From NCBI GenBank assembly GCA_944325595.1, contig CALVAQ010000004.1, positions 62,001 to 126,000 of the forward strand: 64,000 nucleotides of DNA, given 5' to 3'. Numbering within the stretch: the stretch's first letter is position 1; the number at the start of each line of letters is the position of its first letter. The translations under genes were made by a program, and so were the position numbers. Below are positions 63,405 through 64,000 of this stretch, piece after piece. Source of the stretch: Candidatus Gastranaerophilales bacterium. GTDB taxonomy: Bacteria > Cyanobacteriota > Vampirovibrionia > Gastranaerophilales > Gastranaerophilaceae. The notes beneath the pieces were generated by a model, which saw only the letters and a program-made list of their open reading frames with translations, had not been told where the DNA came from and made no database searches.

Positions 63405-64000
63405 TTACTGTGCCATTAGTTTGTTGTAGATATCAAGCGCTTCTTGAGCTTTTTTAGGTTTTTTGAGCATTTTGTATGTGTACGCAAGATTGTAATAAAA
63501 TACAGGGTCATCGGGGTTTGCCTTTATTGCAAGTCCAAACTCGTATCTTGCGTTGAACCAACTTTTCTTTTTCAGATAACAACAGCCTCTGTTGTAATAT
63601 GCATAAGCGTAATTTTTGTTTATTTTCAAAGCTTTTCTGTATTCGCCGAGAGCTGCATTAATTTTGTTGTCGTAAAAATATATGTTTCCGAGATTGTAAT
63701 GTGCTTTGTAATTTCTGTCATCGGCGAGAATTGCTTTTTTCAAGAAGAAAACAGCATCTATAGTTTTGCCCTCATCCTGAGATATGTTAGCCAGAATCAT
63801 CCAGTCTTCAGAAGATTTTTGAGCATCAGGTATCTGTTTGTATATGGCGAGTGCTTCTGCCGGTTTGTTTGAATTGTACAGGAGTTTTGCCTGATTTCTC
63901 AAATCTCTGTATGCATCAATCTGGTCTTGCGTGGCTGTTTTGGGTTCTGATGCTTGCGGCTGTTGCTCTTTTCCATTTTTTATAAAGCTGAAATCCCTGC
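63405..64000 (-). CDS. TPR-repeat protein (5' end outside window)
   Basis: The frame is open to the right edge of the window, so the N-terminus is missing; about 198 residues are here. At least four TPR units are visible (for example AHYNLGNIYFYDNKINAALG and AYYNRGCCYLKK), preceded by a Gln/Pro/Ser/Thr-rich linker near the window edge. Ends with a short helix LDIYNKLMAQ. It lies 38 bp upstream of the radical SAM gene on the same strand. Confidence 0.82.
   Translation of the reverse strand, partial: RDFSFIKNGKEQQPQASEPKTATQDQIDAYRDLRNQAKLLYNSNKPAEALAIYKQIPDAQKSSEDWMILANISQDEGKTIDAVFFLKKAILADDRNYKAHYNLGNIYFYDNKINAALGEYRKALKINKNYAYAYYNRGCCYLKKKSWFNARYEFGLAIKANPDDPVFYYNLAYTYKMLKKPKKAQEALDIYNKLMAQ

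Overview
Organism. The window is low-GC, densely packed bacterial chromosome. It mixes traits known from Cyanobacteria (a DUF4330 protein, an IctB/O-antigen-ligase-like protein, a VKOR-DsbA fusion) with anaerobe traits (a reverse rubrerythrin and an HgdC-type activase). Several otherwise unrelated proteins carry an N-terminal MKI start and an (S/A)FKG motif 20-56 residues in. Together this suggests a non-photosynthetic cyanobacterial relative of the Vampirovibrionia/Melainabacteria (Gastranaerophilales) type. That placement is inference from gene content, not a phylogeny.

Layout. 0-4.3 kb: envelope and redox genes (PfkB-type sugar kinase, DUF4330, O-antigen-ligase-like, VKOR-DsbA) and queH. 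4.3-9.6 kb: yceD-rpmF-plsX-fabH-two tiny membrane genes-fabD-fabG, a fatty acid synthesis cluster with no acpP visible. 9.7-15.2 kb: ROK kinase, a coiled-coil protein with a hydrophobic tail, clpB. 15.2-20.1 kb: rsmH with an ftsL-like partner, then two FKG-tagged proteins of unknown function. 20.2-25.8 kb: gyrB, small proteins, Mini-RNase III, purA. 25.9-29.2 kb: tRNA-Lys followed by duplicated pieces of its own 3' end and a very AT-rich accessory locus: a peptidoglycan-binding-like protein, a toxin-like protein with a phage-head-type Cys/His motif, and two paralogous membrane proteins that could be immunity proteins. 29.3-36.6 kb: carbonic anhydrase, yidC, trkA-trkH, two M16 peptidases. 36.6-45.1 kb: PilZ protein, two paralogous TPR proteins, thioesterase, aroE, topA. 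45.1-48.4 kb: two tandem FKG-tagged HNH-like proteins. 48.5-55.0 kb: activase, an unknown gene, and a 1543-residue protein combining EF-hands, a LysM-like segment, hydrophobic helices, an 18-bp tandem repeat, a J-domain-like HPD motif and an FHA domain. 55.1-64 kb: membrane-anchored Hsp20-like protein, nucleotidyltransferase, two TolC-like exported paralogs, reverse rubrerythrin, prmC, L27/L21, a tagged radical SAM protein and a partial TPR gene.

How it fits together. Most of the window is housekeeping. The unusual layer is (i) the tagged protein family, which includes nuclease-like and radical-SAM members; (ii) the toxin/immunity-like locus beside tRNA-Lys; (iii) the EF-hand/J/FHA giant; (iv) a two-copy dispersed element with inverted-repeat ends and a nearly identical 23-nt core; and (v) a recurring promoter layout in which the -10 box ends exactly six bases before the start codon, predicting leaderless mRNAs. 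All product calls are by reading motifs; no database search was possible.
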